64,000 bases of DNA from the NCBI RefSeq assembly GCF_000428925.1, contig NZ_AUAW01000001.1:464282-528281 (forward strand). The letters run 5' to 3'. The stretch comes from Furfurilactobacillus rossiae DSM 15814. GTDB lineage: Bacteria > Bacillota > Bacilli > Lactobacillales > Lactobacillaceae. The notes under the pieces were generated by a model. The model was not told the DNA's origin. It worked only from the letters and a program-made list of their open reading frames with translations, and did no database searches. The translations under genes were made by a program, and so were the position numbers. Positions 54,797-63,922 of the stretch are shown here, piece after piece (within the stretch, counting starts at the first letter, position 1; each line of letters begins with the position of its first letter).

Positions 54797-54997
54797 CTGC
54801 GTTAGCTCCTATTCACTCATTTTTGGAAACCCAGTTGCTTGGAAACCTAAGCATAGCATATATTTCCATCAGAATTTTAATGATTTGTAAACCAATGCAA
54901 AACATCACTAAACTGATTTTAATATGAGCATTGAAGGCATCTTTTCGGCAGTCACTGCCCCTAAAAATAGTCTCGTTTTTAATAAGGACATTCACAT

Positions 54998-55043
54998 AAA
55001 AAAGCATTGCGTCCACAAATGTGTGATAGACGTAATGCTTTTT
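54998..55043 (-). terminator. Terminator after the small secreted protein gene
   Basis: AAAAGCATT/AATGCTTTT with CGTC/GACG inside; T-runs on both strands. Confidence 0.75.
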
Positions 55044-55077
55044 GTTAAAAATAGCAATCCAATAAGAACCAATGAAA

Positions 55078-55242
55078 TTACTGTAGTGGCAGGTCCTGCT
55101 TCTGAAGAACCTTAGAATATAATTGATTGAATGACTGACTGTCTTTGTTGGCTCGAGTAGCGCTAGTTGATGCAAAACCTGTAACGACAGAACCTGCGAC
55201 AACTAGTACAACAACGAGCGCACTAAAAAATAGTTTTTTCAT
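55078..55242 (-). CDS. Small secreted peptide
   Basis: A 54-residue protein with a clear signal peptide: KK, then a long hydrophobic core LFFSALVVVLVVAGSVVTGF and an ASTSA cleavage-like site. The mature part would be about 30 residues (polar, C-terminal QKQDLPLQ). ATG 55242 has GGGAGAG upstream. No leader-peptide double-glycine, modification or export gene is near, so function is open. Confidence 0.65.
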   Translation of the reverse strand: MKKLFFSALVVVLVVAGSVVTGFASTSATRANKDSQSFNQLYSKVLQKQDLPLQ

Positions 55243-55729
55243 TTTTTCTCTCTCCCTTATGCAAATCTTATTGTAGTGCATACGACTTTCAGAAAACAAG
55301 GGATTTTAAAGCAAAATCATGAAAGCAATCTTTTTAATTCCTATAAAATCAGCGCTTGTAGGGGATATTACTTTCATTTTCACATTAAGAATAAACTACT
55401 ATCGGCAAAAAGGAGAGCAATAAAGAGGAAAATGAGGTCCAGCTACTCAATAATTGCATTTTAAGGATCTTAAGCACAGTTCATTTGTGAATTATGTTCT
55501 TCCAAAAATAAATACAAAAAATATTTATTCTTTTAATGGTCATGTTTATCTTTACACCCAAACTAAAATGGGCAGGATAAATCTTGCATTCACATTTTGC
55601 AGTGAATGCAAGATTAACAGCATATTAAGCAGACGTTAGTCACCACAAGTGATTTTCCCAATCAGTTTTTTTCGTAATTACTTATTGTTATGATACCCTT
55701 TATTTAAAGAGAACACTTGGAGGATAGAC
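55243..55729. other. 487-bp intergenic stretch
   Basis: Apart from promoters for the flanking divergent genes and the palindrome at 55581-55614, I see nothing. Short frames here lack ribosome binding sites. Confidence 0.45.
55581..55614. repeat. 13-bp perfect inverted repeat
   Basis: ATCTTGCATTCAC (55581-55593) and GTGAATGCAAGAT (55602-55614), spacer 8. No T-run on either strand, so it is not an obvious terminator; it lies about 115 bp before the gene at 55730. Confidence 0.6.
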
Positions 55730-56146
55730 ATGCTAAAAACCATTAAAGTCGCAGAAAAGATGCTTGAATCGGCCACTGTATTTCAAGTTTCCACAATAGA
55801 CTCACTCGGTTTTCCAAACATTACAGCTCTTACTCCCTTGAAGATGGACAGATCATTAGACACAATCTTTTTCTATACAAAGCACAATTCTGCCACAGTT
55901 AAAAATTTGAGCAACACAACCAATGCAGCTATTTATTGTTTTAACGAGGATACTCATACATCCCTAATGCTAAAAGGGCGTTTTCTTATTGTTAACCCAC
56001 AGGAGTTAGACTCTTCCTGGACGGATTATCTTAACGGATTTCAAAAATCATTAAACTACATCGATCCCGCAATATTACGTTTCACATCACTGGCGGTAAA
56101 GGTTCGTGAATCCGGCAAAGTCTCATATTCCGACCTGCAAGACTAA
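55730..56146 (+). CDS. PNPOx-fold / general stress protein 26-like protein
   Basis: A 138-residue split-barrel protein: FQVSTIDSLGFPNITALTPLKM, IFFYTKHNSATVKNLSNTTNAAIYCF and a C-terminal FTSLAVKVRESGKV. It is typical of the stress protein 26 branch. The substrate is unknown. TTGGAGGA precedes the ATG. It ends convergently with the RpiR gene, 70 bp away. Confidence 0.85.
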   Translation: MLKTIKVAEKMLESATVFQVSTIDSLGFPNITALTPLKMDRSLDTIFFYTKHNSATVKNLSNTTNAAIYCFNEDTHTSLMLKGRFLIVNPQELDSSWTDYLNGFQKSLNYIDPAILRFTSLAVKVRESGKVSYSDLQD

Positions 56147-56216
56147 TTTCTGAAAGGTTCGCGACATAGCTAATCATTGAGCGACAACTATTATTGAACT
56201 TTTTTCCAGCAATCTT

Positions 56217-56999
56217 CTACTCATCCAACCACTGATAGAGTATCAATTCCATAATCACAATTGCGGTCACACGGGAACTGATTTCGACGCCCTCTTTGGA
56301 TCTGATTTGGTCAAAAAAAGTATACAAATTAATATCGCTCAGGTTTTGAATGGTGTTGTTGTCAGCTCCTGTAATAGACAACACCATTGGCCGATTTAGG
56401 GGCTCTTTAAAAACCTGTTGAATAAGATTAACGAACTCAACCTCCTCACCCGTATAGTCGATAATAAGGATTAAGTCTTCCGCAGTAATGTGGTCCATTG
56501 CTGCGCGTCTATATAATTGATCTTCAGGAAAACTAACGTTAAATCCAGCTAATTGGTAAAGATTTGTAATGTACCTTGCTGCACTCTTACTTAGACCACG
56601 CGCAAAAATAAAAATCGTTCTCGTGTGTGATAACTTTGCCGTGATTTGATGAAGCACTTCAGGTCGAAGCACATGAACCGTTTCTTCAATATTCTTAAGA
56701 TAATCTTCTCGATAGCTAGACTGATTAACAACAAATTGATTATTGGCCTGATCTCGCGCCTCACTGGCATTGTCACGTGTCGTGAACTTTAAAACCGTGA
56801 TGAATTCACTGTATCCAGAAAAACCGATTTTTCTAACAAATCTTAAAAATGTTGCCGTTGAAACAAAGCATGTTGCTGAAACCTCGCGGATTGACATCCC
56901 CTGAACGTCAATCATGTTTTTAACAATGTAATCAAACAGCTTTCTTTCATTATCCGTTAAACTTTGCAAGTGAGTACTGACAATTTCGAAGAAGTTCAT
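56217..56999 (-). CDS. aguR: RpiR family transcriptional regulator of agmatine genes
   Basis: A 260-residue regulator with an N-terminal helix-turn-helix (SIREVSATCFVSTATFLRFVRKIGFSGYSEF, roughly 30-60) and a SIS domain (FIFARGLSKSAARYITNLYQL) that usually binds phosphosugars. It starts at 56999, one base after the aguA2 stop, with GGAGGTGAG inside aguA2, so it is coupled to it. RpiR-type regulators are known beside agmatine operons of lactobacilli. The effector is unknown. Confidence 0.88.
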   Translation of the reverse strand: MNFFEIVSTHLQSLTDNERKLFDYIVKNMIDVQGMSIREVSATCFVSTATFLRFVRKIGFSGYSEFITVLKFTTRDNASEARDQANNQFVVNQSSYREDYLKNIEETVHVLRPEVLHQITAKLSHTRTIFIFARGLSKSAARYITNLYQLAGFNVSFPEDQLYRRAAMDHITAEDLILIIDYTGEEVEFVNLIQQVFKEPLNRPMVLSITGADNNTIQNLSDINLYTFFDQIRSKEGVEISSRVTAIVIMELILYQWLDE

Positions 57000-57000
57000 G

Positions 57001-58107
57001 TTACTCACCTCCAAGATAGGAGGTATCAGGGCGCGTATGAACAACGGTGTGTAGGCCACCGCCGCCTAAGATCATTTCATGTGCATTGAACGGTAAAACA
57101 CGCCGCTTAGGAAACAATCCTTGCAATTTATCTACCGCAACGGCGTCATTGCTATCTCCAAACTGAGGGACTATCACAGCATCATTAATCAATACATAAT
57201 TAACATAACTTGTCGTTAATCGTTGCCCTGGAGTTCGCGGCAACAATCCGTTTATGGGATCAATTGACTCGCTTTCTACTTTTCCGACAGTTTGCACTTT
57301 TGGCATACTCAAATGATGGATTTTTAAGGCACGATTATACGCGTCTTTCGCCTTTAATAAAGCTCTTTCAATCTGTCGAACGGTTTGGTACATCGGATCC
57401 TGTTCATCCTCAGTCCACGTAATCACCACTTCGCCCGGTGCAATGAAATTGACGATATTATCGACGGCCCCATTTGTTTCATCTAAAAAGAAACCATGCT
57501 TTAACCAAATAATTTTCTTTACGCCAAGGTATCTTTTTAACATCATTTCTACTTCTGACTTTGACTGACCTGGGTTACGGCCTTCAGAAAGTAAAACATC
57601 CTCAGTAGTAATTAGGGTGCCTTGCCCATCGGTGATAATAGAACATCCCTCGACGATTAAATTATGTTCTACATAATATGGAATATTGTTCAGCTCAGCT
57701 AATTTCCCGCTAATAAGCTGGTCTTGATCCCATGGAAAATACAAACCATCCAATAATCCACCCCATGCATTGAAGCCAAAATCAATTGCTTGAAGTTCCC
57801 CTTCTACTTCAACATAAATCGGGCCTGTATCTTTAATAAACGCGTCATTACTGCTCATCTCTAAAACACGTATATGATCATCTAATAGGTGTCTAGCATT
57901 TAAATATTGTTTACTGGACACCAACATTGTTGTTTGCTCATATTTACCGATGAGGTTGGCTAGCTTTGTAAACGCACGTTGGGCTGGTTTGGCCCCATCT
58001 CGCCAATTGTCGGGTCTTTCAGGCCAAATCAAATAAGCATCTTGTTGTCTTTCAAATTCAGCAACAAACCTGACACCACTAGTTGGTGGCAAAGTAGTTA
58101 ATTTCAT
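57001..58107 (-). CDS. aguA2: Agmatine deiminase paralogue lacking catalytic His and Cys
   Basis: A 368-residue protein paralogous to AguA at 59301, same length and layout. The catalytic histidine of NGHVDN is alanine (NGAVDN, A214), and the catalytic cysteine of GGGNIHC is threonine (GGGGLHT, T354). VRDCG is replaced by IKDTG, and EGGSIHVDG by EGCSIITDG. It is therefore very unlikely to deiminate agmatine. It has its own promoter and an inverted repeat, and is coupled to the regulator. A binding or sensing role is inferred. Confidence 0.9.
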   Translation of the reverse strand: MKLTTLPPTSGVRFVAEFERQQDAYLIWPERPDNWRDGAKPAQRAFTKLANLIGKYEQTTMLVSSKQYLNARHLLDDHIRVLEMSSNDAFIKDTGPIYVEVEGELQAIDFGFNAWGGLLDGLYFPWDQDQLISGKLAELNNIPYYVEHNLIVEGCSIITDGQGTLITTEDVLLSEGRNPGQSKSEVEMMLKRYLGVKKIIWLKHGFFLDETNGAVDNIVNFIAPGEVVITWTEDEQDPMYQTVRQIERALLKAKDAYNRALKIHHLSMPKVQTVGKVESESIDPINGLLPRTPGQRLTTSYVNYVLINDAVIVPQFGDSNDAVAVDKLQGLFPKRRVLPFNAHEMILGGGGLHTVVHTRPDTSYLGGE

Positions 58108-58123
58108 GAATTTCCTCCTGAAT

Positions 58124-58150
58124 ATATTTGTAATGGCACTTTACAAATAT
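58124..58150. promoter_or_regulatory. 10-bp perfect inverted repeat upstream of aguA2
   Basis: ATATTTGTAA (58124-58133) and TTACAAATAT (58141-58150), spacer 7, between the AGGAGG of aguA2 and its promoter region. Good candidate operator for the RpiR-type regulator encoded downstream. Confidence 0.6.
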
Positions 58151-58241
58151 ACAGTAATTACGTCATCAATATGATGCCGCGACGCCATTAGTTTACTAGC
58201 AGACTAATAGCATCGAACGTTCATATGTCTAATCTAAAATC

Positions 58242-58286
58242 AAAATGCACCGATTTCCTATTCCTTAGAAAATCAGTGCATTTTTT
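58242..58286. terminator. Terminator between arcC and aguA2
   Basis: AAAATGCAC/GTGCATTTT with GATTT/AAATC inside; TTTTTT follows on the plus strand, AAAA on the other. It separates the two transcription units. Confidence 0.75.
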
Positions 58287-58322
58287 GAAACAAAACCTAA
58301 ATAAGATCATGCAAAAATCAAA

Positions 58323-59291
58323 TCACTTGTTCAGAACTGTATCGCGTGTCTTCATAACCGTTGTACCTGCGCCAGAGGTAAGAAACTCACCGACATTGTC
58401 AAGCGACGTGATTACTGTTTTACCGTGATCACTATGATTGACAAAATCCATTGCAGCTTGAATTTTAGGCAGCATCGAACCAGGAGCAAATTGTTTTTCT
58501 TCGATATAATCACTCAATTCCTCGACCGTTACATCAGTTAACTTTTGCTGATTTGCCTGATTGAAGTTCATATAAACGTTATCAACTGCGGTCAGAATAA
58601 TCAGTAAATCCGCATGAATGAGTTCGGCTAATTTTTCTGAAGCGAAGTCCTTATCAATGACGGCCTCACGACCAATATATCGTGAACCATCTTTAACAAC
58701 CGGGATACCGCCGCCACCAACAGAAATCGGAATAATGTTAGCATCGACCATCTGATTAATAACATCGGCTTCAACCACGCCGATTGGCTTCGGTGATGGC
58801 ACTACTCGACGATAACCACGGCCAGCATCTTCAACAAACGTAAACTGTGGATGATCCAGTCGTTGCTGGGCGACTTCATCGGCCTCATAAAATGGCCCAA
58901 TTGGCTTTGTAGGGTTAGTAAAGGCCTGATCATCTGCATCAACCTCAACTTGTGTCACGACCGTGGCTACAGACTTATCTAAATCCTTTTCCGCCAGTGC
59001 CTCATCCATCGCATTTTGAAGCCAATACCCGATACTCCCTTGCGTCATTGAAACCGCGGAATCGATTGGCATTGCCGGATTCTTTTCTGTTGACCCAGCG
59101 GCCTGCTGAAGTAACAAGTTGCCAACTTGAGGACCATTACCGTGAGAAATCACCAACTGATCACCCTGTTCAACGAACTGAACTAATGAAGCAGCAGTTT
59201 TGCGCAATGCGCTTTGCTGAGCCTTAGCACTGGCATCGTTGGTCAAAATTGCGTTACCACCAAGAGCAACAACTATTTTTCTACCTGCCAT
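58323..59291 (-). CDS. arcC: Carbamate kinase
   Basis: A 322-residue amino acid kinase-fold enzyme. It transfers phosphate from carbamoyl phosphate to ADP, yielding ATP, CO2 and ammonia; it is the last step of the agmatine pathway. [30 protein letters not shown] and a C-terminal [10 protein letters not shown] are typical. ATG 59291 is chosen: an in-frame GTG at 59300 lies inside the ribosome binding site. It closely follows aguA. Confidence 0.94.
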   Translation of the reverse strand: MAGRKIVVALGGNAILTNDASAKAQQSALRKTAASLVQFVEQGDQLVISHGNGPQVGNLLLQQAAGSTEKNPAMPIDSAVSMTQGSIGYWLQNAMDEALAEKDLDKSVATVVTQVEVDADDQAFTNPTKPIGPFYEADEVAQQRLDHPQFTFVEDAGRGYRRVVPSPKPIGVVEADVINQMVDANIIPISVGGGGIPVVKDGSRYIGREAVIDKDFASEKLAELIHADLLIILTAVDNVYMNFNQANQQKLTDVTVEELSDYIEEKQFAPGSMLPKIQAAMDFVNHSDHGKTVITSLDNVGEFLTSGAGTTVMKTRDTVLNK

Positions 59292-59300
59292 ATTCTTCAC

Positions 59301-60395
59301 CTACGCTTTCGGTACCTGTTGGGTAATACAGTGAATATTGCCACCGCCCAATAAAATTTCTCGAGCTGGTACCCCGACTACTTTGCGATCTGGATACAAT
59401 TGTTCTAATACTTTTTGCGCATTATCATCCGCTGGGTCTCCAAACGTTGGGTAGACAATACCACCGTTTGCCGTGTAGTAGTTAACGTAACTTGCAGCTA
59501 AACGATCTCCGGCCTGACGAGGTAAGGTTCCATCAACTGCATCGACGCCCTCACTTTCTTCTTTGGTAATCAAAACAGGCTTTGGCACATTTAACTTAAC
59601 CACTTTAATCTGGCGACCTTTAGCATCGGTAGCATGTTCCAAAATATCTAGATTTTCTTTCGAAATTTGATATTGCGGGTCGTTTTTATCGTCTGTCCAG
59701 GCCAGGGCGACAACCCCTGGCCTTACAAAGTTGGCAATGTTATCCACGTGTCCATTAGTCTCATCATTATAAATTCCGTTTTTGAGCCAAATAATCTTTT
59801 TGAGATTCAGGTGTGTCTTCAACACTTCTTCGATTTGTTCTTTTGAAAGTTGCGCGTTGCGACCCTTCGACAGAAGACATTCTTCTGTTGTAATTAAAGT
59901 GCCTTCTCCATCCACATGAATAGAACCACCTTCGAGAATAAAATCGTCTAATCGGTAGCGATCCACGTGTTCCATCTCGGCCATTTTTTGGGCGACACGG
60001 TCATCCTTATCCCATGGAAAATATAAGCCATCAACTAACCCACCCCATGAATTGAATGTCCAATCCACAGCACGTAGACCGCCCTTATCGTTTTTTACAA
60101 ACGTTGCACCACAGTCCCGTACCCAAGAGTCATCATTTGAAATTTCCACGACTTCAACATTGTCAGGTAACATTGTTCGCGCATTCTCATACTGGTCATC
60201 ATTGACACCAACTGTGACATGTTCGAATTGGGAAATAGCCTCTGCTACTTTAATAAAAGTATGTTGAGCTGGTTTACCACCGTTGCGCCAGTTATCAGGT
60301 CTTTGTGGCCATAGGATGTAAACGCCTTGATGTTCTTCAAATTCTCCGGGCATTCTGTACCCATCTTGCTGAGGTGTGCTCGTTAAAGTTTTCAT
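59301..60395 (-). CDS. aguA: Agmatine deiminase
   Basis: The 364-residue enzyme hydrolyses agmatine to N-carbamoylputrescine and ammonia. The guanidino-modifying fold residues are intact: [18 protein letters not shown], the catalytic His216 in NGHVDN and Cys356 in [11 protein letters not shown]. It follows aguD by 7 bp and precedes arcC by 9 bp, one transcript with ptcA. The ribosome binding site AAGGAC is about 12 bp upstream, longer than usual. Confidence 0.96.
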   Translation of the reverse strand: MKTLTSTPQQDGYRMPGEFEEHQGVYILWPQRPDNWRNGGKPAQHTFIKVAEAISQFEHVTVGVNDDQYENARTMLPDNVEVVEISNDDSWVRDCGATFVKNDKGGLRAVDWTFNSWGGLVDGLYFPWDKDDRVAQKMAEMEHVDRYRLDDFILEGGSIHVDGEGTLITTEECLLSKGRNAQLSKEQIEEVLKTHLNLKKIIWLKNGIYNDETNGHVDNIANFVRPGVVALAWTDDKNDPQYQISKENLDILEHATDAKGRQIKVVKLNVPKPVLITKEESEGVDAVDGTLPRQAGDRLAASYVNYYTANGGIVYPTFGDPADDNAQKVLEQLYPDRKVVGVPAREILLGGGNIHCITQQVPKA

Positions 60396-60402
60396 TATTT
60401 AG

Positions 60403-61827
60403 TTAGTCCTTTCCGCTGACATTCGCCGAATGAGTTGAATTTTGAGAAACCTTTTCATCTTTCGTGCTTGAATCGTCTTGTCGTTCCGCAACTCGAACAA
60501 CGATTTCACCGACAATAACTGCCAAAATGGTACCAATTAGAATCGGAACTTTGTTTGCCAACTCTGATGCTGACCCATTTAACGGTAAAATTGATAACAA
60601 AATTGTCGCAACAAGTAATACTTCAGGAACCCATGTCATAAAATTGATCATGAATTTCCCGCCGGGTACTTTAAATGGTCGTTCGCGTTGCGCATCATCA
60701 CGTCGTAACTTCCAAAATGCTGGAAACATCATCGTGTACGACAACAGCAGTGCCACTACATTTAATGCAAAGAATGCCCAAAAGATATTTTGATTTGGAA
60801 TAAATGGCGACGCTACTACCAAAACTGAAGCAATAATCCCATTTAAATACCCAGTACCCACAGGCATTCCCTTGGCATCTTCTTTACCAAAGATAGCCGG
60901 TAATGCATGATCCTTAGCCGCATAGTTAGCAACGTAATTAACACCTAGCGCCCAGGAAACCATTTCTGATGCGAGAATGTATAAAAACATAATGCCAATG
61001 ATAACGACAAACCAGTTCATATGACCAATCATCAGCACGAAACTATCAATCAAACCAGAAGAAGCTGACAACTTATCGGTAGGAATAGCAGCGCCCATAC
61101 CGAACGCAGCCAATAAATAGAAGAAAGCAATTAATATACCGCCATAAATAATGGCCTGCGGAATTTGCTTCTTAGGATTATCCATATCGTCAGCCATAGT
61201 TGCGACCACTTCAAAGCCCAGAAAATTGAAGATAATTACCGAAAGGTTACTTAAACTTGAAAGGTTTAGTTTCGGCAGCAAATTGGTTCCACTAAAGTTA
61301 TTTGCTAAACCTTTAGTTGCTGCAAAGTAAATCCCCATAATTCCCAGTGATAATATCGTAAATATTTTAGCGAACGCCGCTAAATTCATAATCCATTTAC
61401 TTTCACTAATTGGTTTATTACCTAATGTAACAACCGTCCAGACGAAGGCAAGTTCGATGATAATAGTCCAGAACGTATTGAAATGAACTCCGAATATTTG
61501 TCCAGCAACTTCCGCGAATAGCACGCCAAGGCTGGCCATCCATAATGGATAATTTAACCAATAAAGCCATGCCAAACGACCACCCCAGCGACGCCCAAAG
61601 GCTTGTTTAACCCAGTCATATAAGCCACCATCGCCAACGTACGTCGTCCCTAATTCCGATGAGATGAGTCCGTACGGAATGAAGAAGAGAATTAGTAGAA
61701 AAATCCACCAAAAGAACTGTGATGGTCCAATGGCTGCAGCCGGTGCTGCTGATTCAACAACGAGTACCACAACGACCGCCATTAGCACCGCATCAAATAA
61801 CCGAAACTTTTTCTTTTGCTTGTTCAT
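60403..61827 (-). CDS. aguD: Agmatine/putrescine antiporter (APC superfamily)
   Basis: A 474-residue transporter with 12 or more helices. The N-terminal VVVVLVVESAAPAAAIGPSQ and the amphipathic GDGGLYDWVKQAFG match agmatine/putrescine exchangers of lactobacilli. It imports agmatine and exports putrescine, completing the pathway. It stands between ptcA and aguA in the usual order. AAAGGAA precedes the ATG. Confidence 0.93.
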   Translation of the reverse strand: MNKQKKKFRLFDAVLMAVVVVLVVESAAPAAAIGPSQFFWWIFLLILFFIPYGLISSELGTTYVGDGGLYDWVKQAFGRRWGGRLAWLYWLNYPLWMASLGVLFAEVAGQIFGVHFNTFWTIIIELAFVWTVVTLGNKPISESKWIMNLAAFAKIFTILSLGIMGIYFAATKGLANNFSGTNLLPKLNLSSLSNLSVIIFNFLGFEVVATMADDMDNPKKQIPQAIIYGGILIAFFYLLAAFGMGAAIPTDKLSASSGLIDSFVLMIGHMNWFVVIIGIMFLYILASEMVSWALGVNYVANYAAKDHALPAIFGKEDAKGMPVGTGYLNGIIASVLVVASPFIPNQNIFWAFFALNVVALLLSYTMMFPAFWKLRRDDAQRERPFKVPGGKFMINFMTWVPEVLLVATILLSILPLNGSASELANKVPILIGTILAVIVGEIVVRVAERQDDSSTKDEKVSQNSTHSANVSGKD

Positions 61828-61872
61828 CGCAATTTCCTTTCACGACACTGCCAAAAGTGTTTGGAAATAGAT

Positions 61873-62910
61873 TTAGTCACTGACAAGGCTGGTGTCCACT
61901 TGCTGGGCCAATAAATCGTCAATTTCGCTTTGATACTTTTTAGCTTCAGCATCTGAAGGATGTTTGATGCGTGGATTTAATAAGTAAGTAAAGATTGCAC
62001 GCATGGCTGTCTTTCGATTACCAGCCTCTTCCCATGCTAATGAATAGTCAGAATCAATAACTTCATCTGTGACTTCCTCACCACGTGATGCAGGCAGGCA
62101 GTGTAAAAATTTGACATGATCTGAGGCCTTAGCAACAAGGTCGGCGTTTACTTGGTACTTTGGATAAAAGATCTTCATCCGTTCGTCCTTTGGCAACTCT
62201 GACTCATACAAGCCGTACCAAACATCTGTATAGATAAAGTCGGCATCCTTCAATGCTTCATCAGCATCTTCAGTAACAAGAACTGAACCACCAGATACTT
62301 CAGCATTCTTTTTACCAATCGCTAACGTTTCAGGCTTAATCTGGAATCCTTTTGGTCCAAATTGAACAAAGTCCATGCCCATCTTGGTTGCCATAAACAT
62401 CGTTGAAACACAAACCTGTGTTGCATCCCCGACAAAGACAATCTTGCAGTCACTTAATTTCTTGCCTTCTGGCAGATGCTCACTCATTGTGATGATGTCA
62501 CCAAGTTCTTGCGTTGGATGGTTATAGTCACTCATAAAGTTAACAACTGGTACTTGAGCAAACTTACCAACTTCAGCAACCGTCTTGTGACGTTCAACCC
62601 GTGCACCAATGATATCTACAATGTTCCCTAGAACATGCGAAGTATCTTCAATAGTCTCATGACCACCCAGTTGAATTTGACCAGGGGCTAAGTATTGGGC
62701 GTGCCCACCCAATTCTGTCATTGCGGCTTCAGCTGAGGTCCGTGTACGGGTTGATGACTGTTCAAAAATCATGCCTAGTGTTTTATCTTTTAATACTTGC
62801 GGATAATAACCTGCATTGATTGACTGCTTTAATTTAATGCCCAAATCAATCATGTATTGAATTTCTTCTTTGGTATAAGTATTGGTGTCGATAAAATCAC
62901 GTTTTTGCAT
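61873..62910 (-). CDS. ptcA: Putrescine carbamoyltransferase
   Basis: A 345-residue transcarbamylase. It splits carbamoylputrescine to putrescine and carbamoyl phosphate. Carbamoyl-phosphate motif [17 protein letters not shown] and [10 protein letters not shown] are present. [14 protein letters not shown] and the long C-terminal helix region separate putrescine from ornithine carbamoyltransferase, in agreement with the operon context. AAAAGGGAGC precedes the ATG. It is the first gene of the operon. Confidence 0.95.
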   Translation of the reverse strand: MQKRDFIDTNTYTKEEIQYMIDLGIKLKQSINAGYYPQVLKDKTLGMIFEQSSTRTRTSAEAAMTELGGHAQYLAPGQIQLGGHETIEDTSHVLGNIVDIIGARVERHKTVAEVGKFAQVPVVNFMSDYNHPTQELGDIITMSEHLPEGKKLSDCKIVFVGDATQVCVSTMFMATKMGMDFVQFGPKGFQIKPETLAIGKKNAEVSGGSVLVTEDADEALKDADFIYTDVWYGLYESELPKDERMKIFYPKYQVNADLVAKASDHVKFLHCLPASRGEEVTDEVIDSDYSLAWEEAGNRKTAMRAIFTYLLNPRIKHPSDAEAKKYQSEIDDLLAQQVDTSLVSD

Positions 62911-62979
62911 AATGTTATGCTCCCTTTTGATATTTATTTTTCTTGCTTACGAGGACAGCATAACGGTCAACACCATTAA

Positions 62980-62996
62980 AATGAAGCGCTTTCATA
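62980..62996. promoter_or_regulatory. Weak cre-like site upstream of ptcA
   Basis: ATGAAGCGCTTTCAT resembles a cre palindrome with one base missing in a half-site. Low certainty. Confidence 0.3.
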
Positions 62997-63015
62997 ATAA
63001 TCAAAACGCATCAGA

Positions 63016-63060
63016 AAAAGGGTGTAACGTGTTTCATTTGACGAAACATGTTACACCCTT
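63016..63060 (-). terminator. Terminator after araD
   Basis: AAGGGTGTAAC and GTTACACCCTT, with nearly complete pairing inside, followed by TTTTT on the minus strand. Confidence 0.88.
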
Positions 63061-63148
63061 CAATTTTTCTATTAGACCGCTTTTAGTCAGATAAACGCAG
63101 GATAGACGTTAAAAGACATCAAACAGTTAAAATGACTTTTGTTACATC

Positions 63149-63880
63149 TTAATTTTCTCGCACAGCATGGTCTTTTGAATGTGCGTTGTTTTGACCGTAG
63201 TAGGCATTATTGCCATGTTTACGATAATAATGTTTGTCCAGCAGATATTGCGGCAGTTCACTATTTGATCGAGTCAGCTGCAGTGTGTGATAATCTTCTC
63301 CCGCAACGACTTCTAAAACTTTAGCATTATAAACGGCTTTATCTGGTGTCGGTCCCCAAGCAAATGGTCCATGTTGACTTACTAGAGCCGCGGGGATCGC
63401 TTCATAGTCTAAATGACGTTCCTTGAAAGTTCTGACAATAGCGTGACCAGTATTACCTTCATAGTCTGCTTCAATTTCTTCTTTAGTTAAGGCGTCAGCG
63501 GCTGGAACATCGCCGAAAAAAGTGTCAGCGGCCGTCGTATTGAAAGCAGGTACATCCATTTTAGCTGCTGCAAAGGATACTGCCCATGGTGAATGCGTAT
63601 GAACAATTCCACCAATCTTTGGAAAGGCATTATACAATACCGTGTGCGTTGGAGTATCACTTGAAGGATTCATCTTGCCTTCGACAACTTCACCTTTCAG
63701 ATTGACAACTACCATATCTTCAGGTTTTAAGTTTTCATAGTCCACACCTGATGGCTTAATAACGAACAGACCTTTATCGCGATCTATTCCAGAGACATTA
63801 CCCCAAGTAAATGTAACTAATCCCAATTTAGGTAGTTGCATATTTGCTTCATAAACCTGCTGTTTTAATTTTTCGAGCAT
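63149..63880 (-). CDS. araD: L-ribulose-5-phosphate 4-epimerase
   Basis: A 243-residue class II aldolase-fold enzyme, converting L-ribulose-5-phosphate to D-xylulose-5-phosphate. GNVSGID, the zinc-binding HTHSPWAVSFA and the C-terminal HG-containing QHGPFAWG are typical. It follows a sugar kinase C-terminus on the same strand and is followed by a terminator instead of araA. GAGGAGG precedes the ATG. Confidence 0.94.
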   Translation of the reverse strand: MLEKLKQQVYEANMQLPKLGLVTFTWGNVSGIDRDKGLFVIKPSGVDYENLKPEDMVVVNLKGEVVEGKMNPSSDTPTHTVLYNAFPKIGGIVHTHSPWAVSFAAAKMDVPAFNTTAADTFFGDVPAADALTKEEIEADYEGNTGHAIVRTFKERHLDYEAIPAALVSQHGPFAWGPTPDKAVYNAKVLEVVAGEDYHTLQLTRSNSELPQYLLDKHYYRKHGNNAYYGQNNAHSKDHAVREN

Positions 63881-63922
63881 CAGTTTGCCTCCTCAGTTTT
63901 TTTAATATGGCAAATTACAAGT

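Noticed and set aside
54813..55202. 129-codon minus-strand frame overlapping the secreted peptide gene
   Set aside because: It runs through a terminator hairpin and overlaps a better supported gene with signal peptide and ribosome binding site.
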